Positions 37,198 to 45,080 of a stretch of DNA of 64,000 nt are shown in pieces. The notes under the pieces were generated by a model. It was not told where the DNA came from. It saw only the letters and a program-made list of their open reading frames with translations, and did no database searches. Origin of the DNA: Mycobacterium lehmannii (lineage in GTDB: Bacteria > Actinomycetota > Actinomycetes > Mycobacteriales > Mycobacteriaceae); assembly GCF_002245535.1 (NCBI RefSeq), contig NZ_NKCN01000002.1, positions 310,001-374,000 on the forward strand, in the 5' to 3' direction. The position numbers and the translations under genes are program-made. Within the stretch, counting starts at the first letter, position 1, and every line of letters begins with the position of its first letter.

Positions 37198-38058
37198 TTG
37201 AGCGTGGCTTCGGCGAGGATCGATGGCATTGAAACGCGTTACTCGGTAGCAGGTTCGGGCCCGCCGCTGCTGATGTTCTCGCCCGGCGGCTTCGCCGCCT
37301 CCATGGACGCGTGGGAGAAGCACGGCCTCTATCGTCGAACGCGGATGCTGTCACAGTTGCAGGAGCGGTTCCAATGCATCACGTTCGACAAGCGTGAGGC
37401 CGGCGAGTCTGGCGGGCGCGTCGAGCGTGTCTCATGGGCTGATTACGTGAGACAGGGTGTCGGCCTGTTGGACCATCTCCGGCTGGGCCGAGTGCATATC
37501 ATGGGTGCCTGCATTGGGTGTTCGATCGCGGCGTGCATGGCGAGCGCTCATCGCGGGCGGGTTGGGGGGATGGTGCTGTATTCGCCGGCCGGCGGCGTAC
37601 GGTACCGGCGAAAGCAGCTCGAACGGTTCCGCGCCCACCTTGCCTACGCCGCGGAGCACGGGCTGGCCGGTGTTGCCGAACTGGCGGCAACGACCGACGG
37701 CAACTTCTCCTCAGACGCCAGACTGGGCCCGTGGGTCACCGTGTTGCGCTCCGACCCTGATTTCGCCGCGCAATACCGCGGTCTCAACGGCCTTCATTAC
37801 CAGATCACTGTCGCGGCGATGGCGGCTCTGTTGTTCGACCGTGACACCGTGCCTGGCCCTGAAGCCGATGACCTACTGGTGTCGGACGTGCCCGCGCTCA
37901 TCGTGCCGGGTGAAGATGCGTCGCATGCGCCCTCGGCGGCGCGTTATCTACAAGAGTGCCTTCCCATCAACGAGTATTGGGACGTTCCGGTCGCAGCCCA
38001 GACCGCCGAAACTGCGCCGGCGCGGGTCATGAGTTTTCTGGGGTCAGTTGCCCTTTGA
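37198..38058 (+). CDS. Alpha/beta hydrolase with Cys in the nucleophile elbow
   Basis: A hydrolase of about 286 aa. The nucleophile elbow reads MGACIGCS, with Cys at about position 105 in place of the usual Ser, as in dienelactone hydrolases. The acid/His region is SDVPALIVPGEDASHAPSA. It may hydrolyse a lactone or ring-cleavage product. The TTG at 37198, nine bases after GGAGG, is the best start, with TTG 37192 and GTG 37204 as alternatives. Its 3' end overlaps the convergent GntR gene by 15 bp. Confidence 0.8.
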   Translation: MSVASARIDGIETRYSVAGSGPPLLMFSPGGFAASMDAWEKHGLYRRTRMLSQLQERFQCITFDKREAGESGGRVERVSWADYVRQGVGLLDHLRLGRVHIMGACIGCSIAACMASAHRGRVGGMVLYSPAGGVRYRRKQLERFRAHLAYAAEHGLAGVAELAATTDGNFSSDARLGPWVTVLRSDPDFAAQYRGLNGLHYQITVAAMAALLFDRDTVPGPEADDLLVSDVPALIVPGEDASHAPSAARYLQECLPINEYWDVPVAAQTAETAPARVMSFLGSVAL

Positions 38059-38790
38059 GACGTGCTTTGCCGTTCGGCCGATATGGGTACGCATCACGGA
38101 CGTCGCTTTGTCGACATCGCGCTTCTTGATCGCCGCCACAAACTGGCGGTGCTCCCGAATGCCTCGGATACCCATCTCGGGGTGTGACTGCTGGACGTGG
38201 CGCATCGAGAGCAGAGTGGGTCCGTGAAAAGATTCAGCCAGCATCGCGATTGCCTTGTTATGGCTGGCCTGGGCGACGCGTGCATGGAACTCCGCTGACA
38301 GTTCCATCGGATAAAAACCTTCTTTCAAAGCCGCGTCGCCCCGGTTGCAGATCTCTGTCAGTTCGTCGATGTCCTGTTCAGTCGCACGCTCGCACACGAG
38401 CGGGATGATTCCGATCTCGAAAACCTGCCGCGCTTCGGTCACATCTTTGTCGGTGAGGCCCGACAAGCTGAGCAGATCCTCGATGCCTTCACCGATACGC
38501 TGGCTCGTTGGCGCCGTCACAAACGCGCCGCCGTGGGCGCCGACCTTGATGCGCACCATGCCGTTCGCCTCGAGGCCGCGCAGTGCTTCGCGCACCGTAA
38601 CCCGGCTCACCCCGAGCTTGTCGCCAAGTTCACGTTCGGCAGGCAGCCGGTCGCCCGGCCGCAGCTGACCTTCCCGAATCAACACACGTATCTGGTCGAC
38701 AATCATCGCCGAGGCCCGCCCCGGACTGACCGGGCTGAACATCGAATCAGCCGGCGGTGGGGTCGTCGCGGGACTCTCGGATGCAGGCAT
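38044..38790 (-). CDS. GntR family regulator (FadR/FCD type)
   Basis: A 248-aa regulator. Winged helix at residues 25-90 with LRPGDRLPAERELGDKLGVSRVTVREALRGLEANGMV, then an FCD-type helical ligand domain with metal-binding His/Asp such as ELSAEFHARVAQASHN. These sense carboxylic acids or acyl-CoA. It is convergent with the oxygenase operon, and a TNGTNNNACNA palindrome lies before that operon at 34494-34512, which makes it the likely regulator of module 1. Confidence 0.87.
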   Translation of the reverse strand: MPASESPATTPPPADSMFSPVSPGRASAMIVDQIRVLIREGQLRPGDRLPAERELGDKLGVSRVTVREALRGLEANGMVRIKVGAHGGAFVTAPTSQRIGEGIEDLLSLSGLTDKDVTEARQVFEIGIIPLVCERATEQDIDELTEICNRGDAALKEGFYPMELSAEFHARVAQASHNKAIAMLAESFHGPTLLSMRHVQQSHPEMGIRGIREHRQFVAAIKKRDVDKATSVMRTHIGRTAKHVSKGN

Positions 38791-38865
38791 GGCCCAATGA
38801 TAAGGCCAAGATCGCCCGGCAGTGTGCGGCCGTCTGCCACTTGAGCGCTGGCGTGGCGTGGCCGC

Positions 38866-39159
38866 TTAGAGGTAGACGCCTCCTCGTAACAGTGGCACTA
38901 GCTTATCGCCTGTGTCATAACGCAGCGCCCCTCCGGTCGGTATGTCCAGGGCACGTACCTGCGCGGGCATCATCTGTTCCACAATCATACGAATCGTTCG
39001 CAGTTGATTCCCATGTGCCACAACCAATGTGACTGGCTGGTTCGCCAATCGACTGCTATCGCGGAATTCCAATAGGGCAGAACCCGTGTCATCAGTCGAT
39101 CCGCCGCGAGCAGCGGCGGAAATCCCTGTGGCAGCTTGCCACGATTGCATGCGATTCAC
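38866..39159 (-). pseudogene. C-terminal relic of a phosphoglycerate mutase-like gene
   Basis: The translation contains VTLVVAHGNQLRTIRMIVEQ followed by ALDIPTGGALRYDTG. It resembles the end of 2,3-bisphosphoglycerate-dependent phosphoglycerate mutases (VLIAAHGNSLR ... LNIPTG). The catalytic RHG N-terminus is absent, so only about 70 residues remain. It lies in the gap between the GntR gene and the 2Fe-2S ferredoxin and is unlikely to be functional. Confidence 0.6.
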
Positions 39160-39203
39160 AGCCGTTCGCGTCGATGCGCATCCTTTCCGTCCCGTACCCC
39201 GTA

Positions 39204-39226
39204 GGTTGTTAACCGCAAGGTATTAT
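39204..39226 (+). promoter_or_regulatory. Promoter-like region upstream of the 2Fe-2S ferredoxin
   Basis: A small palindrome GGTTGTTAACC (39204-39214) is followed by TATTAT (39221-39226), a good -10 candidate 34 bases before the ferredoxin ATG. No convincing -35 is spaced correctly. The region is AT-rich compared with its surroundings. Confidence 0.35.
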
Positions 39227-39259
39227 GGTCAGTCCTTAATCTTTTGACTGGAGTACGAC

Positions 39260-39583
39260 ATGCCGAAGGTTGTGTTCATCGCTGTGGACGGAGTGCAGCG
39301 CGTGGTGGATGCGCATCCCGGCGAGTCGGTCATGGCCGCCGCCGTACGCAGCGGCGTCGCCGGCATCGTCGGCGAGTGTGGCGGAAACTGCAGCTGTGCC
39401 ACCTGCCACATCTATGTCGACGAAGAGTTCGCTGTGTACCTCGGTGGGCCTGAGGAAATGGAAGAGGACGTGCTCGAACTCGGTGCTGCCGCCGAGCGGC
39501 GTGAGTCCAGCCGATTGTCTTGTCAGATCACGATGATCGAGTCGCTCGACGGCCTGATCGTTCACATCCCTGAGGAGCAGTGA
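39260..39583 (+). CDS. 2Fe-2S ferredoxin (adrenodoxin/putidaredoxin type)
   Basis: A 107-aa plant/vertebrate-type ferredoxin. Cluster ligands are in GECGGNCSCATCHIY (C-x5-C-x2-C, with an additional Cys), and the fourth Cys is in SRLSCQITM. It carries electrons from the reductase encoded next (four-base overlap) to the Rieske oxygenase at 34573 and/or the P450 at 45081. GGAG is seven bases before the ATG. Confidence 0.93.
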   Translation: MPKVVFIAVDGVQRVVDAHPGESVMAAAVRSGVAGIVGECGGNCSCATCHIYVDEEFAVYLGGPEEMEEDVLELGAAAERRESSRLSCQITMIESLDGLIVHIPEEQ

Positions 39584-40842
39584 GGGTGAGCGCAGGGACG
39601 TTGATCGTCGGTGCCAGTCAAGCAGGAATGCAACTGGCCCTTTCGCTTCGTGAAGCAGGAGAAGGCGCACCAATAACACTAGTGGGCGAGGAGCTGCACG
39701 CGCCGTACCAACGGCCCCCATTGTCGAAGTCCTACTTGCAAGGCGGCATCGGCTTCGACCAGCTACTACTCCGTGCCCCGACGTATTTGGCCGACCAGGA
39801 CATTTCGGTACTCACGGGTGAGCTTGTCAATTGGCTTGAACTCGAGGGCGAGGGGCCGTCAGGAGTCGCGCTCACGGCGTCAGGAGAAACGCTGTGGTTC
39901 GACAAGTTGGCGTTGACTGTTGGCGCCAGTCCGCGACGACTGGCAGTGCCGGGCGCCGATCTCGAGGGGGTGATCTATCTCCGGACAGCGAATGACGCCG
40001 CGAAGCTGCGCCAGCTCCAGGGCGAAGCAGAATCCGTCGTCGTGGTCGGCGGCGGGTTCATCGGACTCGAAGCCGCGGCGGTTGCGCGTGCCCAAGGTAA
40101 AACGGTGACTGTTGTTGAGGCCGCCGATCGGTTGATGGGGCGAGCCGTGGCACCCGTGGTCTCCGGCTTCTACCTCGATGCGCACGCGCGCCGCGGTGTC
40201 ACCATACGTCTGAACGCGGAAGTAGTGTCGCTGACCGGGCGGGATGCCCGCGTGCAATCGGTGGAATTGTCAGACGGCAGTAGCCTTCCCGCAGATCTTG
40301 TAATTATCGGTATCGGAGTCGTGCCACGGACCGAACTCGCGGACCAACTAAATCTCGTTTGTGACGGTGGCATTGTTGTCGACCGCTTCGCACGTACCAG
40401 CAATCCGAACGTCGTAGCGGCGGGTGATTGCACTGTTCAACCCGATTGGCGTACCGGCAGCGGCCAAGTGCGCTTGGAGTCGGTTCAAAACGCCATAATT
40501 CAGGCCAAAGCGGCTGCCGCGACATTGGCGGGCGGGGTGGAGTCAGACCTGCCGGTGCCGCGGTTCTGGTCCGAACAGTTCGATCTCAAGCTTCGCATCG
40601 CCGGCCTGTCGAGGGGACACGACTACTACATGGTTCGCGGCGCTCCCGAACGTGAGTCATTCTCCGTGCTCTATTACCACGACGACACATTGATGGCGGT
40701 TGACTCCGTCAACGCGCCAGGTGACTACATGGCAGTACAAAAGGCGCTCACCCAAGGATCCACAATCCGGGTCCAGGATGCCCGCGATGTCTCGGTTTCG
40801 CTTCGCGAACTGATCCGTCCCGCACCCGCGGAAGCTAGATGA
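39580..40842 (+). CDS. FAD-dependent ferredoxin reductase
   Basis: A 420-aa NAD(P)H-ferredoxin reductase of the putidaredoxin-reductase type. FAD site: LIVGASQAGMQLALSLREAG; NAD site: VVVVGGGFIGLEAAAVA; the C-terminal FAD contact is NPNVVAAGDCT. The first FAD motif has Ala and Ser in place of two Gly but keeps the pattern. Its GTG overlaps the ferredoxin stop. Convergent with the decarboxylase-like gene, overlapping by eight bases. Confidence 0.92.
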   Translation: MRVSAGTLIVGASQAGMQLALSLREAGEGAPITLVGEELHAPYQRPPLSKSYLQGGIGFDQLLLRAPTYLADQDISVLTGELVNWLELEGEGPSGVALTASGETLWFDKLALTVGASPRRLAVPGADLEGVIYLRTANDAAKLRQLQGEAESVVVVGGGFIGLEAAAVARAQGKTVTVVEAADRLMGRAVAPVVSGFYLDAHARRGVTIRLNAEVVSLTGRDARVQSVELSDGSSLPADLVIIGIGVVPRTELADQLNLVCDGGIVVDRFARTSNPNVVAAGDCTVQPDWRTGSGQVRLESVQNAIIQAKAAAATLAGGVESDLPVPRFWSEQFDLKLRIAGLSRGHDYYMVRGAPERESFSVLYYHDDTLMAVDSVNAPGDYMAVQKALTQGSTIRVQDARDVSVSLRELIRPAPAEAR

Positions 40843-41758
40843 ATACGTCCTGGATCTTGATCGGTCGGCTCAAAATGTGTTGCGCCAGTGCGAACTCCAA
40901 CAATTGCTCCAGCATTGGCCGGTTCACCTCAATACCATAGGGCAGCGGGTCTGCGCCCGTCGTCTTCATCACCTCGGCGTACATCCGATCGGTTGGGCTG
41001 GTCACCCGTCCGTCGGAGAGCCGAGCGACATAGCGCTCCTTAGCTTTACTGAATGCTGCGTACACTGCAGCCGCAGCGTCCGGGTAGTGCTGCAGCACCT
41101 CGTCCTTTAGGACGATGAGGTGGTTGATGGGGTAGAACGAACGATCACGCAAGGCGCTGATTGCGGCACCGTGGGGGTCGGCGATCAACGGCGCGACATC
41201 AGGATGGTCGACGTCGACGCCGATGACCGCATCGATTTCGCCTGCGATCAGCATATCGGCCAGGTCTGCGCCGGGGCCGGCGGAGACCACGTTGGGCGGA
41301 GGGACGTACGACTCCACGTGTTCGTCGCCGGAAAGCAGCCAAGTCACTCGGTCGAGGTCGACGTCGTGCTCCGAGGCGAGAATGCCGCGCGCCCACACAC
41401 CGGTGGTGACGGTATACCCGCGGTTGACGCCAACCCGCCGGCCTTCGAGGTCTTTCGGGTGTCGGATCGTCGAGTGCCGGTTGTACAGGATGGCCCCGTG
41501 GTGAAATCCCCGCACGAGAAAGACTGGTAAGGCGGTGAAGGCGACACCGTGTTCACGTGCGGTCAGGTAGGTGGTTAGCGCCATCTCGCTGACGTCGAAC
41601 TCGAGGTGACGAACCATTCGGCGGAACCCGTTGACCAACAAGGGTATTTCCTCGAACTTCAGTTGAAATCCTGCAGGAGCTACCGTGCCGTCCTTGACGG
41701 CTTGGTTGGCTCCTTGAGAGCGCGTCAGGGTGGTCAGCACGCGGCGGTTTTCGGGCAT
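40835..41758 (-). CDS. 4,5-dihydroxyphthalate decarboxylase-like protein
   Basis: A 307-aa protein with a periplasmic-binding-protein type 2 fold but no signal peptide. Landmarks FDVSEMALTTYLTAREHGVAFTALPVFLVRGFHHGAILYN and DLEGRRVGVNRGYTVTTGVWARGIL match 4,5-dihydroxyphthalate decarboxylases (Pht5), which make protocatechuate in phthalate breakdown. Start: ATG at 41758, with GGAG four bases upstream; the frame remains open to 41839. It is the only minus-strand enzyme of modules 1 and 2 and faces the module-2 genes across a shared regulatory region. Confidence 0.82.
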   Translation of the reverse strand: MPENRRVLTTLTRSQGANQAVKDGTVAPAGFQLKFEEIPLLVNGFRRMVRHLEFDVSEMALTTYLTAREHGVAFTALPVFLVRGFHHGAILYNRHSTIRHPKDLEGRRVGVNRGYTVTTGVWARGILASEHDVDLDRVTWLLSGDEHVESYVPPPNVVSAGPGADLADMLIAGEIDAVIGVDVDHPDVAPLIADPHGAAISALRDRSFYPINHLIVLKDEVLQHYPDAAAAVYAAFSKAKERYVARLSDGRVTSPTDRMYAEVMKTTGADPLPYGIEVNRPMLEQLLEFALAQHILSRPIKIQDVFI

Positions 41759-42134
41759 CAGTCTCCGGGCTCTGGCGGCTTGGTGCATGTTGGTAAATTG
41801 GCATGACCATTGTGTCACTGTCGCTCCGGGCCGTGGCACGTCATGCCATCATTCGGAATCATGACCGCGGCACAACAGGCAATGTGCGGATCGCCCTGTG
41901 GCGAGCGCGGCCGTCTTAGACTTAGGCCACGGCTTTGAGCACATCGCGCTGATGCTGAGAGCAGCGTATCCGGATCGTGTCGCGGAGTGTGTTGCCCAAC
42001 GATCATTCCCGAGGGTCGAAGGTCAGGCGGCGATGTCAACGCCTTGGAAAAGGGCAGTTACCGGCAATGGCGGCCGATGATGCAGATGGTAAATTGGCAT
42101 GACCATCGTGCCATAAGGTGATTGCGAGGATGAG
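41759..42134. promoter_or_regulatory. Divergent regulatory region with 20-bp direct repeats
   Basis: The 376 bp between the decarboxylase-like gene and the alcohol dehydrogenase hold two identical 20-bp copies of TGGTAAATTGGCATGACCAT, at 41791-41810 and 42087-42106. Each lies about 30 bp before the start of its own gene. The ends TGGT/ACCA are complementary, so each copy may act as an operator. No gene is convincing between them. Confidence 0.6.
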
Positions 42135-43259
42135 TTGGTCGAGCGCGTTCTGGCTGCTGTACGTACGGCGCCGAACACCACTGAGTTGCGGGACTTGCCC
42201 CTGCCGGAACTGTCCGATGATTCCGCGCTGCTGAAGGTGGAGGTCGCCGGGATATGCGGCACAGATGTCAAGATGTATTCCCAACCGCCGTTCGACGAGC
42301 CGGTGATCATGGGCCACGAGAACGTCGGCATCATCGCCGCGGCGGGAAAGAAGTTCACGCGGTTGCACGGTGTGGGGGAAGGCGACCGAATCTTCGTCGA
42401 GCATTACGTTGGTTGCTATCAGTGCGAATGGTGCCGGATCGGCGAGTACCGCCACTGCGAGGCAACCGACTGGCGAACGAACGCCGATGCGCGCAGGTAC
42501 GGCTACACCTCAGCCAACAACGCCGGAACGCTGTGGGGTGGCTTCTCCGAATACATGTACTTGCCGTGGAATGCCGTGGTACACAAGGTGCCCGACAGTG
42601 TCGATGCTGAACTGGCCGGTCTCGTTACTCCCTTGTCGAACGGCATCGAGTGGGCACTGATCGCCGCAGGTGTCGGTTACGCCGACACTGTCCTGATTCA
42701 AGGACCGGGCCAGCAGGGACTGTCGCAAGTCGTGGCTTGCAAGCAAGCCGGCGCGTCCCAAATAATCGTTACGGGCGCTTCGCGGGACCAGGCTCGCCTG
42801 GACCTCGCGCTGGAACTCGGTGCAGACGAGGTCATCGACATCGACGCCGAAGCTCCCCACGACCGGATAATGGACCTGACCAACGGGCGCGGCGTCGACT
42901 TCGTACTCGACTGCACCTCGCGGGCTGGTGTGGGACCGGTGTTACTCGGCATCGACGCCTTGAAACGCCGTGAGGGCACATTGCTCATCCAGGGGGAACT
43001 CGCTGCGTTCCCCGATTTTCCGGTGAAGAAGCTCACGGAGAAGGCCATCACGATCAGAAGCGCACGCGGCCATAGTTACCGTGCGTGTGAGCTCGCACTC
43101 GAACAGCTTGCTTCGCACAGGTTTCCGCTGGAGCGGCTGTCCACGCACAAGTTCGCGCTCGATCAGGTCGACAGGGCTATCCGAGCGCTGGCTGGTGAGA
43201 CAGAGGACGCCGACGTGATCCACATTTCGCTGATGCCTTGGCTGGGAAAGGAGTCCTGA
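42135..43259 (+). CDS. Zinc-dependent alcohol dehydrogenase (MDR family)
   Basis: A 374-aa medium-chain dehydrogenase. Catalytic zinc ligands: Cys in GICGTDVKMY and His-Glu in MGHENVG. Structural zinc: CYQCEWCRIGEYRHC. Nucleotide site: QGPGQQGLSQVVAC. It probably oxidises a pathway alcohol or hydroxy-acid. The best start is TTG 42135 (GAGGA four bases before). The next gene begins three bases after its stop. Confidence 0.87.
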   Translation: MVERVLAAVRTAPNTTELRDLPLPELSDDSALLKVEVAGICGTDVKMYSQPPFDEPVIMGHENVGIIAAAGKKFTRLHGVGEGDRIFVEHYVGCYQCEWCRIGEYRHCEATDWRTNADARRYGYTSANNAGTLWGGFSEYMYLPWNAVVHKVPDSVDAELAGLVTPLSNGIEWALIAAGVGYADTVLIQGPGQQGLSQVVACKQAGASQIIVTGASRDQARLDLALELGADEVIDIDAEAPHDRIMDLTNGRGVDFVLDCTSRAGVGPVLLGIDALKRREGTLLIQGELAAFPDFPVKKLTEKAITIRSARGHSYRACELALEQLASHRFPLERLSTHKFALDQVDRAIRALAGETEDADVIHISLMPWLGKES

Positions 43260-43261
43260 CG

Positions 43262-43954
43262 GTGTCCGTGGTCGTTCGCAATCCGCCTCGCGCCCATCCC
43301 GCGGTGCGGGACGAACTCGCCCAGTTCGGAGTTGCGACCATTCATGAAGCACAGGGCCGCACCGGGCTGCTCGCTGCGTACATGAGGCCGATCTACACCG
43401 GTGCACGGGTCTGCGGATCCGCGGTGACTGTCAGTGTGCCGTCAGATGACAACTGGATGATCCATGTGGCGGTGGAGCAGTGTCAGGCAGGCGATGTCCT
43501 GGTGGTCGCTCCCGAAGAGCCCTCGGAGTACGGGTATTTCGGTGAATTGCTGGCCACGGCACTCGCGGCCCGGGGTGTCGGTGGTCTGATGATCGACGCC
43601 GGATGCCGGGACGTCAATGAACTCGCCGCCATGAAGTTCCCGGTCTGGTCAAAATGTGTCTCAGCACAGGGCACGGTTAAGAAACGCCTTGGTTCGGTCA
43701 ATATTGGGATCACTTGCGCCGGCGCCTGGGTGGAACCGGGTGACGTCGTTGTCGGCGACGACGACGGTGTCGTCGTCGTCCCCCGCACGGAGGCCGCTGC
43801 CGTCGCAGCGGCCTCCAAGCTGCGCGAGACCAGGGAAGCCGCGAACCGGAAGCGTTACATGCGTGGTGAACTCAGCCTCGACGTCAACAACATGCGCGGC
43901 GACCTTGCCCGCGCGGGGTTACGCTATGTCGACTACGAGGACGCCGTGCGGTGA
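43262..43954 (+). CDS. RraA-family class II aldolase (4-carboxy-4-hydroxy-2-oxoadipate aldolase type)
   Basis: A 230-aa protein of the RraA/HMG-CHA aldolase family. Family features: FGVATIHEAQGRTGLL, the active-site loop GVGGLMIDAGCRDVNEL with metal-binding Asp, and WVEPGDVVVGDDDGVVVVPR. Such aldolases split 4-carboxy-4-hydroxy-2-oxoadipate to pyruvate and oxaloacetate (LigK). The gene overlaps ligJ, whose product would be its substrate. GTG 43262 follows AAAGGAG by eight bases. Stand-alone RraA functions cannot be excluded, but the neighbour makes LigK strongly preferred. Confidence 0.86.
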   Translation: MSVVVRNPPRAHPAVRDELAQFGVATIHEAQGRTGLLAAYMRPIYTGARVCGSAVTVSVPSDDNWMIHVAVEQCQAGDVLVVAPEEPSEYGYFGELLATALAARGVGGLMIDAGCRDVNELAAMKFPVWSKCVSAQGTVKKRLGSVNIGITCAGAWVEPGDVVVGDDDGVVVVPRTEAAAVAAASKLRETREAANRKRYMRGELSLDVNNMRGDLARAGLRYVDYEDAVR

Positions 43955-45009
43955 TCATTGACATCCACGGTCACTACACCACGGCACCGCCGGCGCATCA
44001 GGCGTTTCGTGACCAACAGCTCGCGGCCTTGGAAGATCCCAGCGTGCCCGCGCCGGCAGCGGTGAGGATCGGTGACGACGAGCTCCGAGAGAGCGTCGAG
44101 AACAATCAGCTGCGCGTGCTTCGCGGGCGAGGTGGTGATCTGATGCTGTTCTCGCCGAAAGCGTCCGGGATGGAGCACCATATAGCCGACCAGGCCACCG
44201 CCACCTCTTGGGCCCGTGCGTCCAACGACCTGGTCCACCGTGTGGCGCAACTTTATCCCGACGCTTTCGCGCCAGTGGCTCAGTTGCCGCAGACGCCTTG
44301 TGGAGACCTGCGTGCGGTGGTCGACGAGCTACGACGTTGCGTGGATGAACTCGGTTTCGTCGGGTGCAACGTCAACCCGGACCCGACGGCCGGGTACTGG
44401 ACCACGCCCCCGATGACGGACGAATACTGGTACCCGCTGTACGAGGCCATGATCGAGTTGGAAGTGCCTGCGATGGTGCATGTTTCGACCTCGTGTAATC
44501 CAAACTTCCACACGCTCGGCGCGCACTACCTCAACGCTGACACGAGCGTTTTCATGCAGTTCGTGCAGTCTGACTTGTTCCAGCGATTTCCGAAGCTGAC
44601 CTTTGTGATCCCGCACGGAGGTGGCGCCGTCCCGTACCACTGGGGCCGTTACCGCGGCTTGGCGGCTCGGCTGGGCAGACCAGACCCAAGCGAACTCCTG
44701 GAAAATGTGTACTTCGACACTTGCGTCTATCACCAGGCTGGAATCGATCTGCTGCACCGGGTGATCGGTCCGGCGAACCTGCTCTTCGCGTCCGAAATGC
44801 TCGGCGCGGTTCGCGGAGATGACCCGGACACCGGAGTCGCATGGGACGACACGCTCGTCTACATCAACGAACTCGATTTGAGTGAGAGAGAACACCACGC
44901 AGTGGTGGAGGGTAACGCGCGCAGGGTGTATCCCCGGCTGGACCGGCATTTGGCCAGTAAAGATCTCGCCGGCACCGGATCCGCCGTAGCCGACGTCCGC
45001 TTCGGATGA
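43951..45009 (+). CDS. ligJ: 4-oxalomesaconate hydratase
   Basis: A 352-aa amidohydrolase-fold enzyme that hydrates 4-oxalomesaconate in the protocatechuate/gallate 4,5-cleavage pathways. It resembles LigJ along its length: IDIHGHYTTAP start, DELRESVENNQLRVLRGRGGDLMLFSP, PAMVHVSTSCNPNFHTLGAHYLNADT, FVIPHGGGAVPYHWGR and FDTCVYHQAGIDLL. The metal His residues are retained. The ATG/GTG start overlaps the aldolase stop by four bases. No protocatechuate 4,5-dioxygenase gene is visible in the window. Confidence 0.9.
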   Translation: MIIDIHGHYTTAPPAHQAFRDQQLAALEDPSVPAPAAVRIGDDELRESVENNQLRVLRGRGGDLMLFSPKASGMEHHIADQATATSWARASNDLVHRVAQLYPDAFAPVAQLPQTPCGDLRAVVDELRRCVDELGFVGCNVNPDPTAGYWTTPPMTDEYWYPLYEAMIELEVPAMVHVSTSCNPNFHTLGAHYLNADTSVFMQFVQSDLFQRFPKLTFVIPHGGGAVPYHWGRYRGLAARLGRPDPSELLENVYFDTCVYHQAGIDLLHRVIGPANLLFASEMLGAVRGDDPDTGVAWDDTLVYINELDLSEREHHAVVEGNARRVYPRLDRHLASKDLAGTGSAVADVRFG

Positions 45010-45080
45010 GGGGACGGGCGACACGGAAAGGTCTCGCTCGGAGCGGGGCGCAACCAACAAACAGAAGGAGCCGAGAGTCG

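Noticed and set aside
40835..41758. ABC transporter substrate-binding protein
   Set aside because: The fold is similar, but there is no signal peptide and the landmarks match 4,5-dihydroxyphthalate decarboxylases.
41898..42080. 60-codon open frame between the two 20-bp repeats
   Set aside because: No ribosome site and no clear family match; it lies in the control region.
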